A stretch of DNA of 64,000 nt, from contig SVMM01000007.1 of NCBI GenBank assembly GCA_015067435.1, positions 106,621 through 170,620 on the forward strand, in the 5' to 3' direction. The position numbers and the translations under genes are program-made. Below, piece by piece: positions 27,744 to 36,745 of the stretch. Below the pieces are notes generated by a model that was not told where the DNA came from, did not search any database, and saw only the letters and a program-made list of their open reading frames with translations. How positions within the stretch are numbered: the first letter of the stretch is position 1; the number at the start of each line of letters is the position of its first letter. Source of the DNA: Oscillospiraceae bacterium. Its GTDB lineage: Bacteria; Bacillota; Clostridia; Oscillospirales; Oscillospiraceae.

Positions 27744-29084
27744 TTATTTTGAGTACCGCCGGCCGCGGCGCTCGCGGTACCGATCCGCCAGCTCCTTGGG
27801 CTGCGCCGCTTCTAGCGCGCGGGCGCGGCGCTCGACGACCTCCTTCGGCTTTTCGCTGATCTCGCCGGCGGCGCGGAGCGCCTCCTTCGTCATCAGCGGG
27901 CCGACCAGCTCGTAGATCAGCACGGAGAACAGGATGATGTTGCGCACAAGCGCGCCGTCGACGCTGCCGAGCTGCCGCGCCGTGACACACATGCCCAGCG
28001 CGACGCCCGCCTGCGGCAGCAGCGTGACGCCGAGGTGCTTGACGACGTTCGGGCTGCATCCGGTGCCGCGGGCGGAGAAGTAAGCGCCGAAGTACTTGCC
28101 CAGCGAGCGCGAGATGATGTAGATCACGCCGATGAGCACCAGCATCGGCTGGGAAAAGACCTCCAATTGCAGCTCCGCGCCGCTGATGACGAAAAACACC
28201 GCCAGCAGCGGCTGCGACCAGCGGTCTGCGCGGCCCATCAGGTCGTCGGACAGCGGGCTGTAGTTGCAGAACATCGTGCCGAGCATCATGCACACCAGCA
28301 GCGACGAGAAGCCGAAGTTGACCGTGCCGACCGTGAAGCGAACGGAGGAGAGGGCGACGGTGAGGAACACAAAGGCGATCGTCATGGACGTGCGGTTCGT
28401 GTTCGAGTGGAACATCGTCTCCAGCTTCGTGAGCGCCGAGCCGGCGATCGCACCGAGCAGCAGCGAGCAGAGGATCTCCACCAGCGGCTCGACGATCACG
28501 GAGACGAGGCTGACCGCGCCGGAGAGCATTGCGCGCGCAATGCCGAACGAGACGGCGAAGACGATCAGACCCACCGCGTCGTCGAGGGCGACGATCGGGA
28601 GCAGCAAGCTTGTCAGCTCGCCCTTCGCCTTATACTGGCGCACGACCATCAGCGTCGCAGCGGGCGCGGTGGCGGTGGCAATGGCGCCGAGCGTGATCGC
28701 GGCGGGCGCGGAGAGCAGGTCCGGGCGCGCCATATGGAACGCCAGCAGCGCCACGTCGACCAGCGCGCAGGCGGCGAGCGCCTGCACCACGCCGATGATG
28801 AACGCCTGACGGCCCGTCTTGCGCAGGTTTTCCAGCCGGAACTCGTTGCCGATGGAAAACGCGATGAAGCCCATCGCGACGTTGGAGATGACGCTCAACT
28901 GGGCGACCTCGTCGTAGGAGGAGAAGCCGAGGCCCGGGACGCCGATGCGCCCGAGGCAGAACGGCCCGATCAGCACGCCGGCGACGAGGAACGCCGTGAC
29001 GTCGGGCAAATGCCATTTATTGAACAGCCGCGTCATCATCAGCCCGGCAAGCAGGGCGAACGCGACATTGAGCAATGCGACCAT
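27744..29084 (-). CDS. Kef-type cation/proton antiporter
   Basis: A 446-residue CPA2-family membrane protein with about 12-13 helices. It contains FLVAGVLIGPFCLGR, a conserved LGAIATATAPAATLMVVRQY and VALDDAVGLIVFAVSFG (the acidic pair DD typical of CPA exchangers). It ends in a charged cytoplasmic tail of about 45 residues without an RCK/TrkA-N domain. The start MVALLNVAFALLAG was chosen for AAGGAAG upstream. Substrate (Na+ or K+ for H+) cannot be read from sequence. It is transcribed convergently toward repeat copy B, with no other partner gene. Confidence 0.9.
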   Translation of the reverse strand: MVALLNVAFALLAGLMMTRLFNKWHLPDVTAFLVAGVLIGPFCLGRIGVPGLGFSSYDEVAQLSVISNVAMGFIAFSIGNEFRLENLRKTGRQAFIIGVVQALAACALVDVALLAFHMARPDLLSAPAAITLGAIATATAPAATLMVVRQYKAKGELTSLLLPIVALDDAVGLIVFAVSFGIARAMLSGAVSLVSVIVEPLVEILCSLLLGAIAGSALTKLETMFHSNTNRTSMTIAFVFLTVALSSVRFTVGTVNFGFSSLLVCMMLGTMFCNYSPLSDDLMGRADRWSQPLLAVFFVISGAELQLEVFSQPMLVLIGVIYIISRSLGKYFGAYFSARGTGCSPNVVKHLGVTLLPQAGVALGMCVTARQLGSVDGALVRNIILFSVLIYELVGPLMTKEALRAAGEISEKPKEVVERRARALEAAQPKELADRYRERRGRRYSK

Positions 29085-29213
29085 AATGAGAACTTCCTTT
29101 TTGACTATAGTGCGGAGCAGACGCTCCAAATTCCGCATTATAGACGCTTCGGCACAAAAAAGCAATGGCAAAAAGCTATAATTTGCGCCGATCTTCCGCC
29201 GTGTGTCTGAGCG

Positions 29214-29242
29214 TTGCAAACAGAAAGCACCTGTGGTAAGAT
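29214..29242 (+). promoter_or_regulatory. Promoter of the NifX-like gene
   Basis: TTGCAA, 17-bp spacer, TAAGAT, about 33 bp upstream of the ATG at 29276, which has a GGAGG site. The rest of the 29085-29275 gap is AT-rich leader for the two divergent genes; nothing else is evident. Confidence 0.52.
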
Positions 29243-29275
29243 GGTTGCGGATAATATATGACAGGAGGCGATTTG

Positions 29276-29656
29276 ATGCGCATTGCGGTTCCCATGACGG
29301 GGAAGGACGTCGCCGCGTCCCTCGGCGCGTGCGAGGCGTTTCGTTTTTACGAGGACGATCACGGACATGTCGTGCGCACGACCGACGTGCCGATGGAGGA
29401 GACGGGCTTCGACGCCGCGCTCGCGCTGCTGGAGCGCCGGGGCGTCGACGTGCTGCTCTGCGCCGAGCCGGCGGAGGAGGAGCGGCGCTCGCTCGCCTCG
29501 TCCGGCGTCCTGCTCTCCACGGGCGCATCCGGCGGCGCGGACGAGGCGGTGCGCGCCTATCTGGGGCAGGCGATCGCCTGCGACCCGAGCAACACCTGCA
29601 ACTACTGCGGCTTCAAGGATACGTGCGCGATACCGCACGACGCGCCGCGGTCGTGA
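29276..29656 (+). CDS. NifX/NifB-domain-like small protein with C-terminal Cys cluster
   Basis: A 126-residue protein. The N-terminus MRIAVPMTGKDVAASLGACEAFRFYEDD (in parts) resembles the dinitrogenase iron-molybdenum cofactor (NifX/NafY) fold found in many anaerobes without nitrogenase. The C-terminus has CDPSNTCNYCGFKDTC, five cysteines that could bind a metal or cluster. No nif genes are nearby. A function in Fe-S or metal trafficking is plausible but unproven. It is a single-gene transcript closed by the terminator at 29674. Confidence 0.74.
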   Translation: MRIAVPMTGKDVAASLGACEAFRFYEDDHGHVVRTTDVPMEETGFDAALALLERRGVDVLLCAEPAEEERRSLASSGVLLSTGASGGADEAVRAYLGQAIACDPSNTCNYCGFKDTCAIPHDAPRS

Positions 29657-29673
29657 ACCGGCATGAGACAAAA

Positions 29674-29701
29674 AGAAGGGACGGCGCGTGCCGTCCCTTC
29701 T
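29674..29701 (+). terminator. Bidirectional terminator
   Basis: An 11-bp stem GAAGGGACGGC / GCCGTCCCTTC, with A-run before and TTCTCGATT after, between two convergent genes. Confidence 0.75.
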
Positions 29702-29715
29702 CGATTATGTGTGCC

Positions 29716-30366
29716 TCAGCGGCGGATACTGCCGGAGGTCGCCTCCGTGCGGGTGGACGAGGACGAGGAACTCGTCTTCGGCGGCTCCGTGGTGGAGAGG
29801 TAGTCCGAGCTGATCCAGCCGAACTTGTTCTCGTACTTGGCGAACGACCAGCCGCCCTCGCGCGCGGCGACCTGCACCTTCTCGCCGTAGTCGATGGTGT
29901 CGATGCGGTCATAGCTGGTGGCGGGGCCGCTGCGCATGTTGACGCCCGCGGTGGTGTAGTAATCGGTGAAGCCGGAGAGCAGCGTGGTGGGCTTGATCTT
30001 CACCTCGCTGTGCCCCGTGAGGTCGAGCCAGTCGCCGGTGGCCGCGCCCGGCGTCTCGGCACCGGTGGGGTTGGTCGTGGCGGCGGGATCGGTGCCGACG
30101 CTGCTGGAGGGCAGCGCGGGCGCGGGAGTCGACGGGGCGGGCGTCTTGTTCGCCTTCTCGATCTCCTCCTCCAGTCGGTTGACGGTTTCGGTGAGCTCCG
30201 CGACCTGCTTTTCCGACGCTTTGAGCTTCTTGTTCGCGGAGCCGAGGCGGACGCCCAGCACGATCGACACGATCAGCAGGATGAAAACGGCGGCGACCAG
30301 ACACAGAAACAGGATGAACAGGGGATTATATTTTTTACTCTTGCGAGTGACACGGCGACCTTCCAT
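29716..30366 (-). CDS. Membrane-anchored bacterial SH3-domain protein
   Basis: A 216-residue protein. A basic N-terminus (GRRVTRKSKK) precedes one membrane helix at about residues 15-38, then a coiled coil (about 42-72, KKLKASEKQVAELTETV) and a Pro/Ala/Thr/Ser-rich spacer. The SH3_3 domain at about 140-195 has the hallmark TTAGVNMRSGPATSYDRI and WISSDYL. The tail is Ser/Thr-rich. Such domains bind cell-wall peptidoglycan, so this is probably an envelope protein on the outer face. The function is otherwise unknown and no partner is adjacent. Confidence 0.8.
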   Translation of the reverse strand: MEGRRVTRKSKKYNPLFILFLCLVAAVFILLIVSIVLGVRLGSANKKLKASEKQVAELTETVNRLEEEIEKANKTPAPSTPAPALPSSSVGTDPAATTNPTGAETPGAATGDWLDLTGHSEVKIKPTTLLSGFTDYYTTAGVNMRSGPATSYDRIDTIDYGEKVQVAAREGGWSFAKYENKFGWISSDYLSTTEPPKTSSSSSSTRTEATSGSIRR

Positions 30367-30457
30367 TGGATTGCCCTCCTTGAAACCTCATGTGACAGTA
30401 TTCTACAAGATATAGTGTTTTATGTCAAGTGGCTGATAACCGCTTTGACGACAAAAT

Positions 30458-30486
30458 TTGCAAAAAGTTCCCGACTTGTATATAAT
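30458..30486 (+). promoter_or_regulatory. Strong sigma-70-type promoter
   Basis: TTGCAA, 17-bp spacer, perfect TATAAT. It shows that the in-frame TTG at 30458 is the -35 box, so translation of the next gene must start later, at ATG 30518. Confidence 0.75.
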
Positions 30487-30517
30487 AGATTCAACGCGTC
30501 GAGAGGGGGCGGTCAGG

Positions 30518-31780
30518 ATGCCGCGCAGGGTTCGTTCGCGCGCGACGGCAAGTCGCGCGGCCTATCTGTATGCCTGCGCGCTGCTGACCGTCCTCTATCT
30601 TTTTCTGCCCTTCGGCGGCTACGAGCGCATGATGGAGGGCAAATACTTCTGCTTCCTTGCGCTCTCGCTCGGAGCCGTCGCCGTGCTCTCGGTGCTCGCG
30701 CCCCTCGATAAGCCGCGCATGACGCCGATGCGGTGGTGCGCGGCGGCGTACCTCGGCTTCTCCGCGCTCTCGGCGCTCTGCTCGCCCTACGGCGCGCGGA
30801 CGCTGCTGGGCGGACCGCGGCGCGACGGGCTGCTGACGCTGGCGATCTACGCGGCGCTCTTTTTCCTGCTGTCGCGGTGGCTGCGTGCCGACGGGCGGCT
30901 TGTCGCCTTCACCGCCGGCGCCGCAGCGCTGTGCTGCCTGCTGGCGCTCTGGCAGCTTGCGGGCGGGAACCCGCTCCGGCTCTATCCCGACGGCCTGAAC
31001 TACTACGCCGGCGACGTGGAGCACACGGGCTTCTACGCGGGCGTGTCGGGCAACGTCGACTTCACGGCGTTTTTGCTCGCGCTCGCGGCCTGCGTCGTGC
31101 TCGCCGCGGCGGTTCGCCGCCGCGCTCTCACGCTTTTGCCCGCGCCGGCGCTGGCGCTCTTTGTGCTCTGGCGGCTGGACGTCTCCGCGGCGTGGGTGGG
31201 GCTTGCCGCCGCGGCGGTGTGGGGGCTCGCGCTGCTCTTCCCGCGACACCGCCGCGCGGCGCTGCTCGCCTCCGCCGCGCTTACGCTCGCCCTGCTCGCG
31301 CTGCTGTGGCGCTACGACGGCGACAGAACGCTGCTCGCGCAGGCGTCGCGCGTGCTGCACGGCGAGTGGGACAGCTCGTTCGGCTCCGGGCGCGTCGCCA
31401 TCTGGCGCGACTGCATCCCGCTTGTGCGGGAGCGCCTGCTGCTCGGCGGCGGGCCGGACACGCTCTGGCTGCGGGGGGTGGAGCCGCTGCGCTGGCTGCA
31501 CCACGGAAATGTGGTGCCCGCTGACATCACCGCGGCGCACAACGAGTACCTCAACATTCTGGTCAATCAGGGGGCGCTCGCGCTCGCGGCGTATCTGGGA
31601 CTGCTGCTTTGCGCGCTCGCGCGCTGTTTCCGGCGGGCGGAGGAGGCGCGCTTCGCGATCTGCGGCACGGCGCTTCTATGCTACGGCGCGATGGCGATGT
31701 TCTCAATTTCGACGTGTATCACAGCGCCATACGTCTGGCTGCTGCTCGCAATTGTGCAGGGAGACGAAAATGACTGTTGA
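30518..31780 (+). CDS. O-antigen ligase-like polytopic membrane protein (Wzy/WaaL family)
   Basis: A 420-residue protein with about 10-11 hydrophobic helices. The pattern fits Wzy_C/O-antigen ligase proteins: a cluster of helices, a large outside loop containing SGRVAIWRDCIPLVRERLLLGGGPD and AHNEYLNILVNQGALAL, then terminal helices. The H-N-E-Y-L motif in that loop is a recognised hallmark of the superfamily. These enzymes transfer or polymerise lipid-linked glycans at the outer membrane face. No other glycan genes are nearby. It ends just before the V-ATPase promoter. Confidence 0.76.
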   Translation: MPRRVRSRATASRAAYLYACALLTVLYLFLPFGGYERMMEGKYFCFLALSLGAVAVLSVLAPLDKPRMTPMRWCAAAYLGFSALSALCSPYGARTLLGGPRRDGLLTLAIYAALFFLLSRWLRADGRLVAFTAGAAALCCLLALWQLAGGNPLRLYPDGLNYYAGDVEHTGFYAGVSGNVDFTAFLLALAACVVLAAAVRRRALTLLPAPALALFVLWRLDVSAAWVGLAAAAVWGLALLFPRHRRAALLASAALTLALLALLWRYDGDRTLLAQASRVLHGEWDSSFGSGRVAIWRDCIPLVRERLLLGGGPDTLWLRGVEPLRWLHHGNVVPADITAAHNEYLNILVNQGALALAAYLGLLLCALARCFRRAEEARFAICGTALLCYGAMAMFSISTCITAPYVWLLLAIVQGDENDC

Positions 31781-31805
31781 AAAACAGGTGAAATTATAAT
31801 ATAAT
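31777..31805 (+). promoter_or_regulatory. Promoter of the V-type ATPase operon
   Basis: TTGAAA, 17-bp spacer, perfect TATAAT. The -35 overlaps the stop of the preceding gene. The start of the first subunit lies about 42 bp downstream. Confidence 0.76.
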
Positions 31806-31846
31806 CTATAAGGTTTTTGAATAGAGACGGAAAGAGTGGTGATAGC

Positions 31847-32161
31847 ATGACAATGGAAGCCATCGAGCAGATCACGGAGCTCGAAAACCGGAGCCGCGCG
31901 GAAAAGGCGGACGCGGAGGCGCGCGTCAAGCAGGCGCTCTCCGAGGCGGAGCGCGAGGGTCAGGCGCAGCTCCAAAAGGCGCGACACGAGGCGTCGGATC
32001 ACGGGAAGGAGCTGCTCCGCCAGGCGGAGGAGCGCGCCGCGAAGGCAGCGGAGGAGATCGCCAAACGCGCCGAGGCGGAGAGCGACGCGCTGCGCAAGGC
32101 GGCGCGCGGCCGCCTGGACGAGGCGGCGGAAATGATCGTCGGAAGGGTCGTGAACAGCTGA
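31847..32161 (+). CDS. V/A-type ATPase peripheral stalk subunit G/H
   Basis: A 104-residue protein, almost entirely a charged helix rich in Ala, Glu, Lys and Arg (ARVKQALSEAEREGQAQLQ, EERAAKAAEEIAKRAEAES). It ends LDEAAEMIVGRVVNS, the same kind of C-terminus seen in F/V-ATPase stalk proteins. It would pair with subunit E to form the peripheral stalk. It is the first gene of the operon and ends 1 bp before the subunit I start. The ATG at 31847 has AGAGTGGTGA upstream. Confidence 0.76.
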   Translation: MTMEAIEQITELENRSRAEKADAEARVKQALSEAEREGQAQLQKARHEASDHGKELLRQAEERAAKAAEEIAKRAEAESDALRKAARGRLDEAAEMIVGRVVNS

Positions 32162-32162
32162 A

Positions 32163-34100
32163 ATGATCGTCAAAATGAAGCGGCTTCGCGTGATCGCGAT
32201 GGCCGACGACCGCAAGCGGCTGATGGACGGCCTGCTGCACCTCGGCTGCATGGAGATCAGCGAGCCGGCGGACAAGCTTGCCGATCCCGAATGGGCGGCG
32301 CTGCTGCACCGGCAGGACTCCGCGCTGGCGAAGCGCCGGCAGGAGCTTGCGGACGTGCACAGCGCGCTGGACGCCATCGCGCGCTACGGCAACAACAAGG
32401 AGAAAATGCTCCACCTGCGCCCCGGCGTGACGGAAGCGGTGTTTCTGGACGCCGACGCCGCCGAAAAGGCGGACGCGGCGAGCCGAGGGATCAACGACGC
32501 GCTCAAACGCCTTGCGCAGCTGCAAACGGACGAGAACCGGATGCTCTCGCTGCGCGCGAGTCTGGAACCGTGGGAGAAGCTGGATGTGCCGCTCGACCAC
32601 CAGGGCACCGTACATACGGTCAGCCGGCTGGAGGTCTGCCCCGCCGGCGTCGAGCCGGACGCGGTGCGCGCGGCGCTGGACGCGGCGGACGTCGCCGCGG
32701 AGCTCTACGAGGTCGGCGCGGACCGGCAGCAGCGGTACATGTACCTGCTCTGCCACCGCGCGGACGAGGAGCGAGCGCAGGAGATCCTGCGCGCCGCGGG
32801 GTTCAGCGTGACGACCTTCTCCGTGCCCGGCGGAACGGCGCGGGAGAACATCGCACGCGAGGACGAGCGGCTGGAGCAGAACCGCGCGGCGCAGAAGGAG
32901 GTCGTCGAAGACCTGTGCCGCAGCGGGAAGGACCGCGACGCGCTCCGCCTCTACGCGGACCGTCTCACCACCGAGACGCTGCGCGAGGAGAACGAGGAGG
33001 CGCTGCTCACCGACGGGACGATCCTCTTTTTCGAGGGCTGGGCGCCCGAAGAGCGCATGGGCGAGGTCGGGAGGCTCCTCGACGAGTGCCAGTGCGCGTG
33101 GGAGGCGAGAGACCCCACGGAGGAGGAGACGCCGGACGTGCCGGTGGCGCTGAAGAACAACTGGTTCTCGCGTCCACTGAACATGGTGACGGACATGTAC
33201 TCCCTGCCGTCGTACAAGGGCGTCGATCCGAACCCGCTGATGTCGTTCTTCTTCATATTGTTCTACGGCATCATGATGGCGGACATGGGCTACGGGCTGG
33301 TGATGATCCTGCTGTCGCTCGTCGTCATCAAAAAGTCGAAGCCCAACGGCCCGACGATGCGCAACATGATGCCCCTGATGGGCTACTGCGGCGTCGCGAC
33401 GTTCATCATGGGCGCGCTGACCGGCGGCTTCTTCGGGGATTTCATCCCGCAGTTATGTAAACTTATCAACCCTGCCAGCACGTTCACGATGCCCGCGCTC
33501 TTTAACCCGCTGGACGACGCGGTGACGGCGCTGATCGGCTCGCTGGTGCTGGGCGTCGTCCACATCTTCTTCGGCATGGGCGTGAGCGTGAGCATGAAGG
33601 TGCGGCGCGGACAGGTGATGGACGCGCTGTGCAACGAGGGCGCGTGGTATCTGGTGTTCGCCCTCGGCGCCGCGGCGGTGCTGACGAAGAACATGGTGTT
33701 CGTGTGGATCATCCTCGCGCTGCTCGTCCTCACGCAGGGCTACGGCAAGCAGGGGATCGTGGGCAAGGTGATGGGCGTGTTCGGCTCGCTCTACAGCAAC
33801 ATCACCGGCTATTTCAGCGACATTTTGTCCTACTCGCGTCTCATGGCGCTGATGCTCGCCGGCGCGGTCATCGCGCAGGTGTTCAACACCATCGGCGCCA
33901 TCACGAACAACGTGGTCGCCTTCTTCATCATCTCGATGCTGGGCAACGCGCTCAACTTCGCGCTGAACCTGCTGGGCTGCTACGTGCACGACATGCGTCT
34001 GCAATGTCTGGAGTTCTTCGGCCGGTTCTATGAGGACGGCGGCAAGCCGTTCAAGCCGCTGAGCATCCAGACCAGATACGTGGATATCGTCAACAACTAA
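32163..34100 (+). CDS. ntpI: V-type ATPase subunit I (a-type membrane subunit)
   Basis: A 645-residue protein. The N-terminal ~330 residues are cytoplasmic and form the stalk-binding arms (coiled-coil, e.g. LAKRRQELADVHSALD). The C-terminal half has 7-8 membrane helices, starting FFFILFYGIMMADMGYGLVMI. Helix 7 carries YFSDILSYSRLMALMLAGAVIA, with the conserved arginine that works with the rotor glutamate to move ions. The family length is 600-700. The RBS is within the preceding gene's end. Confidence 0.94.
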   Translation: MIVKMKRLRVIAMADDRKRLMDGLLHLGCMEISEPADKLADPEWAALLHRQDSALAKRRQELADVHSALDAIARYGNNKEKMLHLRPGVTEAVFLDADAAEKADAASRGINDALKRLAQLQTDENRMLSLRASLEPWEKLDVPLDHQGTVHTVSRLEVCPAGVEPDAVRAALDAADVAAELYEVGADRQQRYMYLLCHRADEERAQEILRAAGFSVTTFSVPGGTARENIAREDERLEQNRAAQKEVVEDLCRSGKDRDALRLYADRLTTETLREENEEALLTDGTILFFEGWAPEERMGEVGRLLDECQCAWEARDPTEEETPDVPVALKNNWFSRPLNMVTDMYSLPSYKGVDPNPLMSFFFILFYGIMMADMGYGLVMILLSLVVIKKSKPNGPTMRNMMPLMGYCGVATFIMGALTGGFFGDFIPQLCKLINPASTFTMPALFNPLDDAVTALIGSLVLGVVHIFFGMGVSVSMKVRRGQVMDALCNEGAWYLVFALGAAAVLTKNMVFVWIILALLVLTQGYGKQGIVGKVMGVFGSLYSNITGYFSDILSYSRLMALMLAGAVIAQVFNTIGAITNNVVAFFIISMLGNALNFALNLLGCYVHDMRLQCLEFFGRFYEDGGKPFKPLSIQTRYVDIVNN

Positions 34101-34613
<513 letters not shown>

Positions 34614-34629
34614 GAAGGGAGGGTTCGGA

Positions 34630-35214
34630 ATGAACGGACTCGAACGGATCACGGGCCGCATCGAATCGGAGGCGAAGAGCGAGGTCGACGCCATTCTCGA
34701 CGCTGGCAAGGCGGAGGCGCAGCGCATCGTGAACGCGTGGCGCGAGCGCATCGACGCCGAGACCCGCGCGCTGGCCGACCGCAACGAGAAGGCGGCGGCG
34801 GAGCGCGAGGAGCGCCTCAAGAGCGCGGCGGAGATGGACGAGCGCAAGACCATCCTCGCGGCGAAGCAGGAGATGGTCGGCGAGGCGTACGCGCTCGCGC
34901 TCGACAAGCTCTGCTCGCTCGGCGGCGAGGAGAAGGTCAAGCTGCTCTCCGACCTGCTGCTGCGCGCCTCGTCCACCGGCACGGAGGAGGCGGTCTTCTC
35001 CGCCGCGGACGCCGAAGCGGGCAAAAAGGCGGTGGAGAAGGCGAACGCGGCGTCCGGCAAGCACCTGACGCTCTCCGCCGACACCGCGCCGATCCGCGGC
35101 GGCTTCATCCTGCGCGACAAAAACGTGGAGGTCAACTGCTCGTTTGAGACGCTGGTACGCCTGCAAAAGGCGGAGACGTCCGGCGCGGTCGCAAAGCTGC
35201 TGTTTCAGGAATAA
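34630..35214 (+). CDS. ntpE: V-type ATPase subunit E (peripheral stalk)
   Basis: A 194-residue protein. The N-terminal half is a long charged helix (ITGRIESEAKSEVDAILDAG, ALADRNEKAAAEREERLKSA). The C-terminal globular domain ends with IRGGFILRDKNVEVNCSFETL, the usual VxGGxxL motif of the E family. It forms the peripheral stalk with the G/H subunit and caps the catalytic head. It is 16 bp downstream of ntpK with a GAGAAGGGAGG site. Confidence 0.92.
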   Translation: MNGLERITGRIESEAKSEVDAILDAGKAEAQRIVNAWRERIDAETRALADRNEKAAAEREERLKSAAEMDERKTILAAKQEMVGEAYALALDKLCSLGGEEKVKLLSDLLLRASSTGTEEAVFSAADAEAGKKAVEKANAASGKHLTLSADTAPIRGGFILRDKNVEVNCSFETLVRLQKAETSGAVAKLLFQE

Positions 35215-35271
35215 CCCGGCGCGGGAGGGGCGCGAGGGCGCCCGCCCGACCGGAGACAAGGAGGAAACGCC

Positions 35272-36276
35272 TTGGCCAAAAAAATCAAGGACGTCGACTA
35301 TCTGGGCGTTTCGGCGCGCGTGCGCGCGCTGGAAAACGAGCTGCTGACGGCGGAGAAGCTGGATCAGCTGCTCGCCGCGAAGGACAACGACGAGCTGTCG
35401 AAGCTGCTGCAGTCCTTCGGCTACGGCGAGCTGGACCCCCGGCATCCGGAGGCACTGGACGCGGACCTGACCGCGGTGCGCGCGGAGGCGCTGGAGGACC
35501 TTGCCGCCATCCTGCCCGATCCCGGCCTGCTCGACGTGTTCAAGATCAAATACGACTATCACAACGTCAAAGCCCTGCTCAAGGCAGAGGCGATGAACGT
35601 CAGCACCGACGGCCTGCTCGCCGACCTTGGGCGCGTGCGCGTGGAGGAGCTTGCCGCCGCCGTGCGCGAGAACGCCGTGGACAACCTGCCCGGCTGCCTC
35701 GGCGAGACCGTGCGCGAGGGGCGCGAGGTGCTCTCGTCCACCCGCGACCCGCAGCTGTGCGACGTGGCGGTCGACAAGCAGTACTTCCGCGACATGCTGC
35801 AAACGGCGGAGGAGACGGACAGCGCGTTTCTCGCGGAATATGTCCGGCTCCAGCTCGACGCGGTGAACCTGCGCACGCTGGTGCGCACGCTGCGCATGGG
35901 GAAAAACACAGACTTTTTGCGCGGCGTGTTGATCGCGGGCGGCGGCGTCGACCCGGACGAGCTGCTGCGCGTGTGCGCGAACGGCGGGAACGGCCTTGCC
36001 GAGCTCTACGCGCCCACCCGCCTCGCCGAAGCGGCGGAGGAGGGCGCGGCGGCGCTGCGCGGCGGACTGCTGACCGAGTTTGAAAAGCGCTGCGACGACG
36101 CGGTGAGCGCCTTCCTCGCGGACACGAGCCTGATCCCCTTCGGCGAGGAGCCGGTGCTCGCGTATCTGGCGGCGCTGGAGACGGAGTACACCAATCTGCG
36201 CATCATTCTGATGGGACGCGCCGCGCTTGTGCCGGCGGACGTCATCCGCTCCCGGCTGCGCGCCGGGTGCGTGTAA
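35272..36276 (+). CDS. ntpC: V-type ATPase subunit C (central stalk adaptor)
   Basis: A 334-residue helical protein, typical length for the archaeal/bacterial C (d) subunit that links the central shaft to the proteolipid ring. Family features are VRALENELLTAEKLDQLL near the start, IKYDYHNVKALLKAE around residue 95, and EYTNLRIILMGR near the end. Translation starts at TTG (MAKKIKDVDYLG) after AAGGAGG. It lies between E and F in the usual operon order. Confidence 0.93.
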   Translation: MAKKIKDVDYLGVSARVRALENELLTAEKLDQLLAAKDNDELSKLLQSFGYGELDPRHPEALDADLTAVRAEALEDLAAILPDPGLLDVFKIKYDYHNVKALLKAEAMNVSTDGLLADLGRVRVEELAAAVRENAVDNLPGCLGETVREGREVLSSTRDPQLCDVAVDKQYFRDMLQTAEETDSAFLAEYVRLQLDAVNLRTLVRTLRMGKNTDFLRGVLIAGGGVDPDELLRVCANGGNGLAELYAPTRLAEAAEEGAAALRGGLLTEFEKRCDDAVSAFLADTSLIPFGEEPVLAYLAALETEYTNLRIILMGRAALVPADVIRSRLRAGCV

Positions 36277-36294
36277 GGGAGGCGAGACGGAACC

Positions 36295-36612
36295 ATGGCA
36301 GCGACGTACAGCATTGCCGTCGTCGGCGACTGGGAGTCCGTGATGGGCTTCCGCGCGCTGGGGTTGGACACGCACCCCGTGTCGAGCCCGGAGCAGGCGC
36401 GCGAGGAGATCCGTTCCCTCGCCAAGACCGACTGCGCCGTCATCTATCTGACGGAGACGCTGGCAAAGGCCCTGCCGGATGTGCTCGACCGCTACAAGGA
36501 CGAGCTGCGCCCGGCGATCATCCTGATCCCGGGACGCGAAGGCTCGCTGGGCATCGGGAAGGAAAACATACAAAGAGCGATTGAGCGCGCCGTCGGCGCG
36601 GATATTTTGTAG
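36295..36612 (+). CDS. ntpF: V-type ATPase subunit F
   Basis: A 105-residue protein with the Rossmann-like start YSIAVVGDWESVMGFRALGL and the conserved ILIPGREGSLGIG segment near residue 80. It binds subunit D in the central shaft. It is 18 bp after ntpC. Unlike the rest of the operon, it is followed by a 133-bp gap that holds a structured repeat before ntpA. Confidence 0.92.
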   Translation: MAATYSIAVVGDWESVMGFRALGLDTHPVSSPEQAREEIRSLAKTDCAVIYLTETLAKALPDVLDRYKDELRPAIILIPGREGSLGIGKENIQRAIERAVGADIL

Positions 36613-36715
36613 CAAGCTGCGCTTGCAACAAAATAACAGGTATGCCATTTCGCTCGCCGCTTGCGCGGCAACCGCGAAATATGGCGCGTTCCGCGGGACA
36701 CGCCCGCGGAACAGC
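36605..36715 (+). repeat. Structured palindromic element in the V-ATPase operon (copy 1)
   Basis: The gap between ntpF and ntpA contains three stem-loops. The first is TTTTGT-GCAAGC / GCTTGC-ACAAAA (36605-36633). The second is a nested core at 36642-36686, outer arms GCCATTTCGC / GCGAAATATGGC with an inner GCCGC-TTGC-GCGGC hairpin. The third is GTTCCGCGGG / CCCGCGGAAC (36688-36712). The 45-nt core recurs inverted at 55038-55082 with only two differences, both in one base pair. The AGAGGGG site for ntpA follows. Confidence 0.8.
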
Positions 36716-36745
36716 ATATCCTTTTAAGAAAGAGGGGATTTACTC

